Part shown: positions 55,621-64,000 of the stretch, in pieces
Position numbering within the stretch: the first letter of the stretch is position 1
Layout: each line of letters starts with the position of its first letter
Assembly: GCA_902590295.1 (NCBI GenBank)
Contig: CACIWH010000001.1
Location: forward strand, 1 to 64,000
DNA: 64,000 bases
Direction: 5' to 3'
Origin: an uncultured Pelagibacteraceae bacterium
Lineage (GTDB): Bacteria > Pseudomonadota > Alphaproteobacteria > Pelagibacterales > Pelagibacteraceae
Program-made: the position numbers and the translations under genes
Notes under the pieces: model-generated
Databases searched by the model: none
What the model was told of the DNA's origin: nothing
The model's input: the letters and a program-made list of their open reading frames with translations, nothing else

Positions 55621-56401
55621 TAGAATTTTAGGGCTTTTTTTGAGACACTTTTTTTTAATAAAAGGTTCTCTACCAAGAATTTTAGACTTAATTTATTGGC
55701 CTACAATTCAAATAATTCTTTGGGGGTTTATTTCAAAGTTTTTTACGGTGTATAGTGATTACTACAATAATACTGTTGGGGTCATACTAAGTTGCGCAAT
55801 TCTTTACGATTTTTTATTTAGATCAAGCATAAGCTTCAATATGTTATTTTTAGAGGAGATTTGGAGTAGAAATTTTACAAATTTATTTATCGCCCCTCTT
55901 CGTATAAGTGAAATAATTATATCATTAGTTTTGACTGCTCTTTTAAGAACTTTGATAGGTTTAGTGCCTGCAATATTAATTACCTCACCATTGTTTGGTA
56001 TATCAATTTTAGATCTTGGTACACCTCTTTTTTTGTTATTTTTTAGTTTATATGCATTTGGGATTACATTAGGCTTATTTGTTTCATCGGGTTTACTAAG
56101 ATATGGGCCAGCGTTTGAAAACATTGCATGGTCATCTCTTTTTTTATTAGCACCTTTAGGATGTATTTATTATCCAATTGAAATATTGCCTGAGTTTTTT
56201 CAAACTGTAGCAAGGTTATTACCTTTGGTTTATATTTTTGAGGAAGCAAGATCAATTTTAGTAAACAATACTGTGGACTATTCAAGTATAATGTCCGCAA
56301 TATATTTAAACATTTTTTATCTATTTTTAGGAATTTCCTTATTTTACTATTCTTTTAATAAGGCACGTGATAAAGGGACATTAATTAATATAGGTGAATA
56401 A
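55610..56401 (+). CDS. ABC-2 type permease
   Basis: A 263-residue membrane protein with about six helices. It has the ABC-2 features: an N-terminal amphipathic stretch, a central region LFLEEIWSRNFTNLFIAPLRISEII (in part) that resembles the NodJ/YadH signature, and a C-terminal PIEILPEFFQTVARLLPLVYIFEEARSIL (in part) loop plus helix. It forms the membrane part of the exporter with the upstream ATPase. Ends 4 bases before the tRNA-Arg 3' end. Confidence 0.9.
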   Translation: MSYNRILGLFLRHFFLIKGSLPRILDLIYWPTIQIILWGFISKFFTVYSDYYNNTVGVILSCAILYDFLFRSSISFNMLFLEEIWSRNFTNLFIAPLRISEIIISLVLTALLRTLIGLVPAILITSPLFGISILDLGTPLFLLFFSLYAFGITLGLFVSSGLLRYGPAFENIAWSSLFLLAPLGCIYYPIEILPEFFQTVARLLPLVYIFEEARSILVNNTVDYSSIMSAIYLNIFYLFLGISLFYYSFNKARDKGTLINIGE

Positions 56402-56405
56402 TTTT

Positions 56406-56482
56406 TGGCGCGCTCGCAAGGAGTCGAACCCTGAACCTCCAGAGCCGAAATCTGGCGCTCTATCCAGTTGAGCTACGAGCGC
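56406..56482 (-). tRNA. tRNA-Arg (TCG)
   Basis: A full cloverleaf on the minus strand: acceptor GCGCTCG/CGAGCGC, D arm GCTCAACTGGATAGAGC, anticodon stem CCAGA/TCTGG with loop TTTCGGC (anticodon TCG at 56446-56448), T arm with GGTTCGACTCC, and an encoded CCA (56406-56408). Confidence 0.95.
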
Positions 56483-56505
56483 ATAAAGTATTAATATAAT
56501 AATTT

Positions 56506-57477
56506 ATGAAAAAAATCATTAATTTATTAGTAAGGACACAGGATGATATTCTTAGGGTAGATCAATTTATAAATAAATATGAAAAAGACTTAAGTAGATC
56601 TAAAATCAAGAATTTAATACTTAAAAAAAATTTAAGTATAAACAACAAACTTAATGATGATCCTTCTAAAAAAACCAAAATAAACGACAAAATTAGCTTA
56701 ATAATTCCTGAGCCTGAAGAAGCAAACCTTAAACCATTTGAATATAAAATTGAGATAATTTATGAGGACAATGATTTACTTGTGTTAAATAAAAAAGCAG
56801 ACATTTCAATGCATCCAGGCGCAGGAAATAAAGACAGAACACTTGTTAATGCATTAATTAATTATAAAAAAAAATTGTCAAACATTAACGGTGAGCTAAG
56901 ACCGGGTATCGTTCATAGAATTGACAAAAATACTTCGGGATTAGTGGTAATAGCAAAAAACAATTTTACACATGAAAATTTATCAAATCAATTCAGTGAA
57001 CACACAATAGAAAGAAAATATCAAACATTAGTTTGGGGTAAACTTAGACCCAGTAATGGGAAAATAGAAACTTTAATAACAAGAAGCTCCAAAAATAGAC
57101 AATTAATGTCTGTTAGTTTATCTAAAGGGAAAAATTCAATTACAAATTATAAAACACTTGAAATATTCGAAAAAGAAACAGTTCCCACTTTTAGTTTAAT
57201 TGAGTGTAAATTAGAAACTGGAAGAACCCATCAAATTAGAGTTCATATGAGTTATAGAGGTAATAATATAGTTGGTGATCAGAAATACAAAAAAAAATTT
57301 AAAAAAATAAAAAATATAAATAAAGGCTTGGAAAAAAAAATCATGAATCTAGACAGGCAATTTTTACATGCCATCAGCTTAGGATTCACTCATCCTACCA
57401 AAAATAAAAGGATGAATTTTAAATCTAAATTACCAAATGATCTTGAAGATATTCTAAAAAGCCTAAGAAATGCTTAA
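56506..57477 (+). CDS. rluD: 23S rRNA pseudouridine synthase, RluD family
   Basis: A 323-residue enzyme: an N-terminal S4 RNA-binding domain (RVDQFINKYEKDLSRSKIKNLI) and an RsuA/RluA-type catalytic domain with HRIDKNTSGLVV (catalytic Asp140), ERKYQTLVWG and GRTHQIRVHMSY. RluD makes the conserved pseudouridines in helix 69; family level is certain, exact target is inferred. Followed by rpoH after 49 bases, a gene order found in many alphaproteobacteria. Confidence 0.9.
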   Translation: MKKIINLLVRTQDDILRVDQFINKYEKDLSRSKIKNLILKKNLSINNKLNDDPSKKTKINDKISLIIPEPEEANLKPFEYKIEIIYEDNDLLVLNKKADISMHPGAGNKDRTLVNALINYKKKLSNINGELRPGIVHRIDKNTSGLVVIAKNNFTHENLSNQFSEHTIERKYQTLVWGKLRPSNGKIETLITRSSKNRQLMSVSLSKGKNSITNYKTLEIFEKETVPTFSLIECKLETGRTHQIRVHMSYRGNNIVGDQKYKKKFKKIKNINKGLEKKIMNLDRQFLHAISLGFTHPTKNKRMNFKSKLPNDLEDILKSLRNA

Positions 57478-57526
57478 AATTTTATACATTGTAAATTTAA
57501 AAAAATTAATTAAATAAGTCTTACAA

Positions 57527-58417
57527 ATGAGTAGTTCAACTTTCAAATATCCAGCTTTAACCAACGAAGGTGGTTTATCTCTATATTTAGAACAAATCAA
57601 AAAGTTTCCTATGCTTGATGCCGAAGAAGAGTACATGTTGGCAAAAAATTGGAAAAATACGGGTAATGTCAAATCTGCAGAAAAATTAGTCACAAGTCAT
57701 TTGCGATTAGTTGCAAAAATTGCAATGGGCTACAAGGGATATGGTTTACCCTTAAATGAAATAATATCAGAAGGCAACGTGGGTCTAATGCAAGCTGTTA
57801 AGAAATTTGAACCTGAAAAAGGTTTTAGACTTGCAACATATGCTATGTGGTGGATAAAGGCTGCCATACAAGAATATATTTTGAGATCTTGGAGTTTAGT
57901 TAAAATAGGTACTACCACAGCCCAAAAAAAATTATTTTTCAATTTAAAAAAATTAAAAAATCAAATTGCTCCTAAAAATGAAGGAGATTTAAAAGATGAA
58001 GACGTTAAAAAAATTGCATCAACTTTAGATGTAAGTGAAGATGAAGTTGTTTCAATGAATAGACGATTGTCAGGTAAAGAACAATCATTGAATGCACCAA
58101 TTGGCGAAGATGGGGATGAATGGCAAGATTGGGTAGTCGATAAAACAATGGACCATGATCTAAAAATTGCTCATCAAGAAGAAATGGAGCAAAGAAAAGA
58201 TCTATTAAAAGACTCAATAAAAATTCTTAACGAAAGAGAGAAAGAAATTTTGTATTCAAGACGTTTGACTGATAGTCCAAAAACTTTAGAGGACTTGAGT
58301 AAAAAATTTAAAATCAGTAGAGAAAGAATAAGACAAATTGAGAATAAAGCATTTGAAAAACTTCAAAAACATATGCTTAACTCAGCTAACTCTAAAAATT
58401 TATTACCTGCTAATTAA
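57527..58417 (+). CDS. rpoH: Heat-shock sigma factor RpoH (sigma-32)
   Basis: A 296-residue sigma-70 family factor. Region 2 has [43 protein letters not shown] (in parts) and [28 protein letters not shown] (in parts), the RpoH box is [16 protein letters not shown], and region 4 has the helix-turn-helix [19 protein letters not shown]. It directs chaperone and protease genes. It is the only sigma gene seen in the window, so it is the one visible candidate target for the RsbW-like protein, though RpoH is not a known target of this class. Overlaps convergent purA by 4 bases. Confidence 0.95.
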   Translation: MSSSTFKYPALTNEGGLSLYLEQIKKFPMLDAEEEYMLAKNWKNTGNVKSAEKLVTSHLRLVAKIAMGYKGYGLPLNEIISEGNVGLMQAVKKFEPEKGFRLATYAMWWIKAAIQEYILRSWSLVKIGTTTAQKKLFFNLKKLKNQIAPKNEGDLKDEDVKKIASTLDVSEDEVVSMNRRLSGKEQSLNAPIGEDGDEWQDWVVDKTMDHDLKIAHQEEMEQRKDLLKDSIKILNEREKEILYSRRLTDSPKTLEDLSKKFKISRERIRQIENKAFEKLQKHMLNSANSKNLLPAN

Positions 58418-59706
58418 TTTTTAAAAGGATCTACAATTAAGATAGTATCATTTCTTTCGGGGCTAGTTGAGATACTTGATACTTTAGTTTCTATAAATTG
58501 CTCTAATTCACGAATATATTTTTTTGCGTTTTCAGGTAAATCTTTAAAATTTTTTATTCCTTTTGTAGAAGTTTTCCAGCCTTCAAAAGTTTTATAAATC
58601 GGCTTTACTTTTAATTGATCATCAACTGCTGCTGGTAAATAATCAATCTTATTTCCATCTAATTCATATGCGACACACATTTTCACATGATCTAAATCAT
58701 CTAAAACATCAAGCTTAGTTAGGGCTATTCCATTAATTCCTGAAATTTTAATTGTTTGTCTGACTAAAACCCCATCAAACCAACCACAACGTCTTTTTCT
58801 GCTAGTTACCGTTCCAAACTCCTTACCTTTGGTACCAAGTTCTTCACCAATTTTATCTTTTAACTCTGTGGGAAAAGGTCCTTCACCAACTCGAGTTGTG
58901 TAAGCTTTTGTTATACCTAAAACGTAATTTATGGAATTTGGCCCACAACCTGAACCAGTGGCAGCTGAAGATGCAACAGTATTGGAAGAAGTTACAAATG
59001 GATAAGTACCGTGATCAACATCCAAAAGAACCCCTTGTGCCCCTTCAAATAAAATTTTTTTGTTTTGAGATTTAAATTCATCTATTTTTTTCCATACTGG
59101 TTTTGAATATTTTAAAATTTCTGGAGCAATTTTTAATAAATCCTTTTTTAACTTATCTTTTTTGTAGACCTTTTTCCCAAGTCCTTTTCTTATAGCGTTA
59201 TGATGTAGCAATACAGTTTCGAGCCTATGGTCTAAATTTTCCTCAGATACTAAGTCCATTATTCTTATAGATCTTCTGCCAACTTTGTCTTCATATGCTG
59301 GTCCAATGCCTCTTCTGGTAGTTCCAATTTTAGCATTTCCTGCAGCGTCCTCTCTAATTTCATCCATTTCTTTATGAAATGGCAATATTAAATTTGCAGA
59401 CTCAGATATTATTAAATTTTCTGGACTAACTTTAACCCCCTTAGATTTAATCTCATCAATTTCATCTAACAAAGCCCAAGGATCAACCACCACACCATTT
59501 CCAATTATTGAAATTTTGTCTTTTCTTACTATTCCTGATGGTAGAAGTCTTAACTTATATGTAATACCGTCTATCACTAGTGTATGCCCAGCGTTATGAC
59601 CTCCTTGAAATCTAACTACAATGTCAGCCTCACTAGACAACCAATCTACAATTTTTCCTTTTCCTTCATCACCCCATTGAGATCCAACTACTGCTACATT
59701 TATCAT
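58414..59706 (-). CDS. purA: Adenylosuccinate synthetase
   Basis: A 430-residue GTP-dependent synthetase. [17 protein letters not shown] carries the P-loop and catalytic Asp; [24 protein letters not shown] and [24 protein letters not shown] (in part) are all conserved. It converts IMP and aspartate to adenylosuccinate. Directly downstream of thiD with no gap. Confidence 0.97.
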   Translation of the reverse strand: MINVAVVGSQWGDEGKGKIVDWLSSEADIVVRFQGGHNAGHTLVIDGITYKLRLLPSGIVRKDKISIIGNGVVVDPWALLDEIDEIKSKGVKVSPENLIISESANLILPFHKEMDEIREDAAGNAKIGTTRRGIGPAYEDKVGRRSIRIMDLVSEENLDHRLETVLLHHNAIRKGLGKKVYKKDKLKKDLLKIAPEILKYSKPVWKKIDEFKSQNKKILFEGAQGVLLDVDHGTYPFVTSSNTVASSAATGSGCGPNSINYVLGITKAYTTRVGEGPFPTELKDKIGEELGTKGKEFGTVTSRKRRCGWFDGVLVRQTIKISGINGIALTKLDVLDDLDHVKMCVAYELDGNKIDYLPAAVDDQLKVKPIYKTFEGWKTSTKGIKNFKDLPENAKKYIRELEQFIETKVSSISTSPERNDTILIVDPFKN

Positions 59707-60513
59707 TTAATTTTTTTTTATTTCTATATTATTTATATGATTAATCGGTCCATGACCTTTACCATAATTTGGTCCTGTCATAATAGCACGGTTAACATAA
59801 TTTATTCCTAACTCACAAGATTTCTTTAGAGTTTTTCCACATGAATAAAATGTAGCAATTGCACTTGAAAGCGTACAACCAGTTCCATGAGTATTTTTTG
59901 TTATTATTTTTTTGCTATTGAATATCTCTACTTTGTTATTGTTTAAAAGTACGTCGTGAATTTTTTTTGTACTGAGATGGCCACCTTTTATTAAAACATT
60001 TTTTACACCTAAAATACTTATTTTTTTTGCTGCATAGATCATGTCTTCAACTGTTTTTATAGAAATACCTGAGAGAACTTCTGCCTCAGGAACATTGGGA
60101 GTAACTAATGTAACTTTTTTTAATAAATTATTTTTCAATAATTTAATTGATTTTTTATTAACTAATCTTTGACCTCCTTTTGCTACCATCACGGGATCAA
60201 GTATAATTTTTTTAATATTTAATTTATTTAATGATTTTAGAACAGTTTTAATCACACTTTCAGAATGCAGCATCCCTATTTTAATCGCATCTGGTTTTAT
60301 ATCTCTTGAGGTGAATTCAATTTGCTTTAAAATAACATTTTTTGGGATTGGAATAATAGAATTTATTCCAACAGTATTTTGAGACGTAACAGCTGTAATT
60401 GCTGTCATTGCATAAGAACCGAGGGCTGTAATAGTTTTAATATCAGCTTGAATACCTGCTCCACCAGACGAGTCTGATCCTGCAATTACTAGTACTTTAG
60501 ATTTTATTTTCAA
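59707..60513 (-). CDS. thiD: HMP/HMP-P kinase ThiD
   Basis: A 268-residue PfkB-fold (ribokinase-like) kinase. It starts VLVIAGSDSSGGAGIQADIKTITALGSY (in part), has AVTSQNT, DPVMVAKGG, TPNVPEAEVLSG and the C-terminal anion hole NTHGTGCTLSSAIA. It phosphorylates hydroxymethylpyrimidine for thiamine. SAR11 cells are known to depend on external HMP, which makes this kinase a useful salvage enzyme. Fits between glmM and purA. Confidence 0.93.
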   Translation of the reverse strand: MKIKSKVLVIAGSDSSGGAGIQADIKTITALGSYAMTAITAVTSQNTVGINSIIPIPKNVILKQIEFTSRDIKPDAIKIGMLHSESVIKTVLKSLNKLNIKKIILDPVMVAKGGQRLVNKKSIKLLKNNLLKKVTLVTPNVPEAEVLSGISIKTVEDMIYAAKKISILGVKNVLIKGGHLSTKKIHDVLLNNNKVEIFNSKKIITKNTHGTGCTLSSAIATFYSCGKTLKKSCELGINYVNRAIMTGPNYGKGHGPINHINNIEIKKN

Positions 60514-60514
60514 A

Positions 60515-61846
60515 TTAATTCAAAGATTTTTTAACTATATTTACACAATTTAATAATAATTTTTTATCATCTGTTTCAACCATTATTCTAATCTTAGGTT
60601 CTGTACCAGATTTTCTTACCAAAATTCTTCCTTGCTTTTTAATTATTTTTGAGGCTTTTTTGATAGCATTTTTACACTTAGGAGTATCTATAATTGATTT
60701 ATCTTTAACAATAACATTTTCCAATAATTGTTTAGTTGGTTTAAATACGTTAAAAATTTCACTAGCTTTTTTACCTTTTCTCATTGCAAACAATACTTCC
60801 AAAGCTACCAATAAGCCATCTCCTGTAGTTGCAAATTTTCCTAGAATTATATGTCCTGATTGCTCACCACCCAAATTATATTTATTTTTTTGCATTTTTT
60901 CTTTTACATATCTGTCGCCAACTTTTGCCCTTAAGAATTTTATTTTTTCATTTTTAAAATATTTTTGTAGTCCATAATTTGACATTAAGGTTCCAACCAC
61001 ACCACCTTTTAATATTTTTTTTCTCTTCCATCTTGTGGCTAACATTCCAATAATTTGATCTCCATCTATTATTTTGCCTCTTTCATCAGCTAATATTACC
61101 CTGTCTGCATCACCATCTAAAGCTATACCAATGTGTGCTTTTTTTTTTCTTACGAATGATTGTATTTTTTGTGGAAAAGTCGATCCACATTTTGAGTTTA
61201 TATTAAATCCATTAGGTGAAATTCCAGTCTCATAAATTTTTGCCCCCAGTGATTTTAAAAGATTTGGGGCCGATTTATATCCAGCACCATTTGCACAATC
61301 TATTGCAATCCTCATTTTTTTAAGATTGAAATTACTAGGGAAATTTTTTTTTAAAATTTTAATATAGTCATCATTTGCATTCTCTAACCTTTTAACTCTA
61401 CCCAATTTTTTAGGGTTAGATAAATTTTTTATTATTTTAGAGTCTATAAGTTTTTCAATTCTCATTTCAATTTTATCTGATAATTTTAATCCATCTGGAC
61501 CAAAGAGTTTTAAACCATTGTCGTAATAGGGGTTGTGAGATGCAGTAATCATAATTCCCATGTTTGCTTTCATTTTTTTTGTTAACATTGCGAGTCCGTT
61601 TGATGGTAAAGGTCCCAATAAAAATACGTGCATTCCGGCTGATGCAAGACCTGAGACAAGTGCGGGCTCTAATGTATAACCTGATAATCTTGTATCTTTT
61701 GCAATAATTGCCACTTGTTTAGATTTTCTTAGATTTTTAAAATAAGTTCCAGCTGCTAAACCAAATTTAAAAAACATTTCGCCATTGATGTTTCCTTGAT
61801 TAACTTTTCCTCTAATTCCGTCGGTACCAAAATATTTTTTCGACAT
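60515..61846 (-). CDS. glmM: Phosphoglucosamine mutase
   Basis: A 443-residue alpha-D-phosphohexomutase. FGTDGIRGKVN at the start, the phosphoserine loop ITASHNPYYDNG (Ser103), the metal loop GDADRVILADE, GEQSGHIIL and RKSGTEPKIRIMVE near the end are diagnostic. It makes glucosamine-1-phosphate for UDP-GlcNAc. Operon with folP upstream (1-base gap) and thiD. Confidence 0.97.
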   Translation of the reverse strand: MSKKYFGTDGIRGKVNQGNINGEMFFKFGLAAGTYFKNLRKSKQVAIIAKDTRLSGYTLEPALVSGLASAGMHVFLLGPLPSNGLAMLTKKMKANMGIMITASHNPYYDNGLKLFGPDGLKLSDKIEMRIEKLIDSKIIKNLSNPKKLGRVKRLENANDDYIKILKKNFPSNFNLKKMRIAIDCANGAGYKSAPNLLKSLGAKIYETGISPNGFNINSKCGSTFPQKIQSFVRKKKAHIGIALDGDADRVILADERGKIIDGDQIIGMLATRWKRKKILKGGVVGTLMSNYGLQKYFKNEKIKFLRAKVGDRYVKEKMQKNKYNLGGEQSGHIILGKFATTGDGLLVALEVLFAMRKGKKASEIFNVFKPTKQLLENVIVKDKSIIDTPKCKNAIKKASKIIKKQGRILVRKSGTEPKIRIMVETDDKKLLLNCVNIVKKSLN

Positions 61847-61847
61847 T

Positions 61848-62894
61848 TTATTTGTTAATAGATTTAAACACCTTTAATCCTTGAGAAATTTCATTAAAGT
61901 CATGAACTCTCATTATTTGAACTCCATTCATCATAGCATGAATAGATGATGCTAATGTGCCTCCAAGTCTAATATTGCTATCATTCTTACCAGAAATATA
62001 TTTTATAAATCTTTTTCTGGAAGAGCCTAACATTATAGGAAAACCTAAAGAGTGGAAGATAGAAATATTGTTCATTATGGTAATATTATGTTTCAAGTTT
62101 TTTCCAAAACCTATTCCTGGATCTAAAATAATATTGTTATGCTTTATCCCAGCTTTTCTTAAAAGTTCAATTTTTTTTTCAAAAAAATCATATATTTCGA
62201 TAAGAACATTCTTGTAAGAAGGTTTTCTTTGCATGGTCCTTGGTTCTCCTTTTGAATGATTAATGATCAAAGGAAGTTTTGTTTTTTTAAGGAAATCGAT
62301 AGTTTTAGTATCGTATGAAAAGCCAGAAACATCATTAACAATATTAAGTTTATATCTTAAAGCTTTATGCATAACAAAAGTTTTTCTAGTGTCCAAAGAT
62401 AATAAAAATTTATAATTTCTAATTTTTTTAATTAAATTCTTAATTCTTTTCCATTCAATATTTTCATCTATATCTTTAGATCCCGGTCGGGTTGACTCTC
62501 CTCCTATATCAACAATTTTACAACCAGCTTTTAATAATGATTTCACTCTTTTTAATGCTGAGCCAATTTGATTGTATTGTCCTCCATCTGAAAAACTATC
62601 AGGTGTGAGGTTTAATATTCCAATCAATAATGGCTCTTTTAAGCTAATCTTACAAAATGATTTTTTTTTTGTGATTTTCTTTAAGTCTTCTTTTATTTTT
62701 TTTTTTAGATCAAAACTTAAAGAATTGATAATATTAATGTTTATTTTTCTTTTTTTTTTTCTGGATAAAATTTCAACCATATCAAAAGATAATTCTTTAT
62801 TACCATGCAATGGAAGTGCCTTTTTTTTTTTAAGCATTTCTAATGATGATTTACCGTAATAAAAATTACACGCTTTAGTGTAATATTTTGACAT
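61848..62894 (-). CDS. folP: Dihydropteroate synthase
   Basis: A 348-residue DHPS. The barrel holds LIGILNLTPDSFSDGGQY, VDIGGESTRPGSKDI, NDVSGFSYD, HSKGEPRTMQ, DPGIGFGKN and GSSRKRFI. It joins para-aminobenzoate to the pterin in folate synthesis. The first 87 residues form a lysine-rich extension before the barrel, common in alphaproteobacterial forms. Placed between ftsH and glmM, an arrangement common in proteobacteria. Confidence 0.93.
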   Translation of the reverse strand: MSKYYTKACNFYYGKSSLEMLKKKKALPLHGNKELSFDMVEILSRKKKRKININIINSLSFDLKKKIKEDLKKITKKKSFCKISLKEPLLIGILNLTPDSFSDGGQYNQIGSALKRVKSLLKAGCKIVDIGGESTRPGSKDIDENIEWKRIKNLIKKIRNYKFLLSLDTRKTFVMHKALRYKLNIVNDVSGFSYDTKTIDFLKKTKLPLIINHSKGEPRTMQRKPSYKNVLIEIYDFFEKKIELLRKAGIKHNNIILDPGIGFGKNLKHNITIMNNISIFHSLGFPIMLGSSRKRFIKYISGKNDSNIRLGGTLASSIHAMMNGVQIMRVHDFNEISQGLKVFKSINK

Positions 62895-62899
62895 TGATT

Positions 62900-64000
62900 T
62901 TAGTGAACTATTTTAGGTTTTAAACCAATAGATCCTAATGCTGAACCTGAATTGTCTTCCTCAACTTTTAAGTCTTCTTTATTAGGCGGATAGACATTTT
63001 TATTAATTAAATCCTCTATTTCAGAACCTGTTAAAGTTTCATACACAAGAAGTGCTTTTGCCAACTTATGCAAATCATCAATTTTTTCTTTAAGAATTTT
63101 TTTAGCTCTTTCATACCCCATATCTACAAATCTTTTAATTTCAGCATCTACTTTTCTCGCTGTTTCTTCTGACATGTTTTGTTGTCTGGCAACTGATCTC
63201 CCAAGAAAAACTTCTTCCTCATTTTCACCGTAAAGAATAGGTCCTAATTCTTTACTTAATCCAGCTCTCATTACCATAGCTCTAGCTCTTTTTGTAGCTT
63301 GTTCAATATCACTGGAAGCTCCAGTTGTTACCTTATCGTCTCCAAAAATAATTTCTTCAGCAACTCTTCCTCCCATAGCTATTGCCATTTGAGCGTGTAG
63401 TTGTTCTCTTGTTTGAGATACCTCGTCTCTTTCCGGCAATTGCATAACCATTCCTAGTGCTCTTCCTCGAGGTATAATTGTAGCTTTGTGAATAGGATAA
63501 GCTGCTTTTTCATTAAGAGTAACAATAGCATGGCCTGCTTCATGATAAGCAGTTAATTTTTTTTCTTCTTCTGTCATCACCATTGATCTTCTCTCTGCAC
63601 CCATCATTACTTTATCTTTAGCCTCTTCAAATTCTTGTGATGTTACAATTCTTTTATTTTTTCTTGCCGCTAACAGTGCAGCTTCATTTACAAGATTTGC
63701 TAAATCTGCACCAGAAAAACCTGGGGTTCCTCTAGCAACAGTTCTTAAATTTACATCTGGAGACATAGATATTTTTTTTGCATGCACTTTAAGTATTTTT
63801 TCTCTTCCGATAATATCTGGGTTAGAGACAACAACCTGTCTATCAAATCTTCCTGGTCTTAATAAAGCTGGGTCTAACACATCTGGTCTGTTAGTAGCTG
63901 CAATAATTATCACTCCCTCATTTGTGTCAAATCCGTCCATCTCGACCAGCAATTGGTTTAGTGTTTGCTCTCTCTCATCATTGCCACCGCCTAAACCAGC
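62900..64000 (-). CDS. ftsH: ATP-dependent zinc metalloprotease FtsH, 5' part beyond window
   Basis: The frame is open to the right edge, so only the C-terminal 366 residues are present. The visible part starts in the AAA module ([18 protein letters not shown] and [25 protein letters not shown] in part, the second region of homology) and holds the zinc site HEAGH ([11 protein letters not shown]) and the downstream Asp ligand region [22 protein letters not shown] (in part). It removes misfolded and regulatory membrane and cytosolic proteins, classically including RpoH, whose gene is at 57527. Followed by folP after 5 bases. Confidence 0.96.
   Translation of the reverse strand, partial: AGLGGGNDEREQTLNQLLVEMDGFDTNEGVIIIAATNRPDVLDPALLRPGRFDRQVVVSNPDIIGREKILKVHAKKISMSPDVNLRTVARGTPGFSGADLANLVNEAALLAARKNKRIVTSQEFEEAKDKVMMGAERRSMVMTEEEKKLTAYHEAGHAIVTLNEKAAYPIHKATIIPRGRALGMVMQLPERDEVSQTREQLHAQMAIAMGGRVAEEIIFGDDKVTTGASSDIEQATKRARAMVMRAGLSKELGPILYGENEEEVFLGRSVARQQNMSEETARKVDAEIKRFVDMGYERAKKILKEKIDDLHKLAKALLVYETLTGSEIEDLINKNVYPPNKEDLKVEEDNSGSALGSIGLKPKIVH

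Noticed and set aside
58414..64000. Unusual gene order in the purA-ftsH stretch
   Set aside because: ftsH-folP-glmM is an ordinary proteobacterial arrangement; the FolP extension is also common in the class.

Overview
The window looks like a chromosomal segment of a SAR11-clade alphaproteobacterium (Candidatus Pelagibacter or a close relative). Support comes from the strongly AT-rich sequence (judged by eye), very tight gene packing with many 1-20 base overlaps, a proteorhodopsin beside a 2Fe-2S ferredoxin and a TrxB-like ferredoxin reductase, an alphaproteobacterial single-cysteine DksA, and minimal-genome housekeeping genes. I see no insertion sequence, prophage or CRISPR array.

Layout. 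1-4.2 kb: a leftward envelope/signalling set: a TPR plus outer-membrane barrel protein, a secreted FecR-domain protein with a very long lysine-rich tail, a CHASE2 sensor cut by the window edge, and a small lipoprotein. 4.3-17.6 kb: a type IV pilus locus with two tandem pilins, then pilM-pilN fused, pilO, pilP, pilQ, pilB and pilC as one leftward run, and the prepilin peptidase pilD on the other strand. Regulators are interleaved: two tandem STAS proteins plus an RsbW-like ATPase (5.3-6.4 kb), and a GAF-SpoIIE phosphatase with a small membrane protein (15.1-16.7 kb). The largest gene-free stretch (about 14.6-15.1 kb), just upstream of pilMN, holds eight copies of an 11-base repeat, mostly phased at 21 bases. 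17.6-26.4 kb: alaS, recA, a TolC-type channel, a glycerate-kinase-like protein, tandem GFA proteins and umuDC, with SOS boxes before recA and umuD. 26.4-34.2 kb: an ammonium transporter fused to a SpoIIE phosphatase, a glycosyltransferase cluster with an embedded 42-residue membrane protein, dksA, a GST, and the ferredoxin/proteorhodopsin genes. 34.4-64 kb: mostly core metabolism and translation: prpE, pyrC, ygfZ, nadA-nadC, ppdK, glyQS, ispB, pdxH, aroC, dxs-ispA-xseB, tsaC, an ABC exporter, rluD, rpoH, purA, thiD, glmM, folP, a truncated ftsH, and two tRNAs (Leu-GAG, Arg-TCG).

How the parts may work together. The pilus genes encode a complete extension machine (platform, ATPase, alignment complex, secretin, peptidase, two pilins), but no retraction ATPase is seen here. 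The STAS, RsbW-like and two SpoIIE proteins contain the pieces of a partner-switching cascade, with one phosphatase fused to an ammonium channel. No anti-sigma target sigma factor is visible apart from rpoH, so the output is unknown. The strongest candidate for an undescribed system is the phased repeat array upstream of pilMN together with a DNA-binding-like (Arm/AP2-like) segment inside the PilM-PilN protein itself, which suggests self-regulation of pilus expression. This link is inference.
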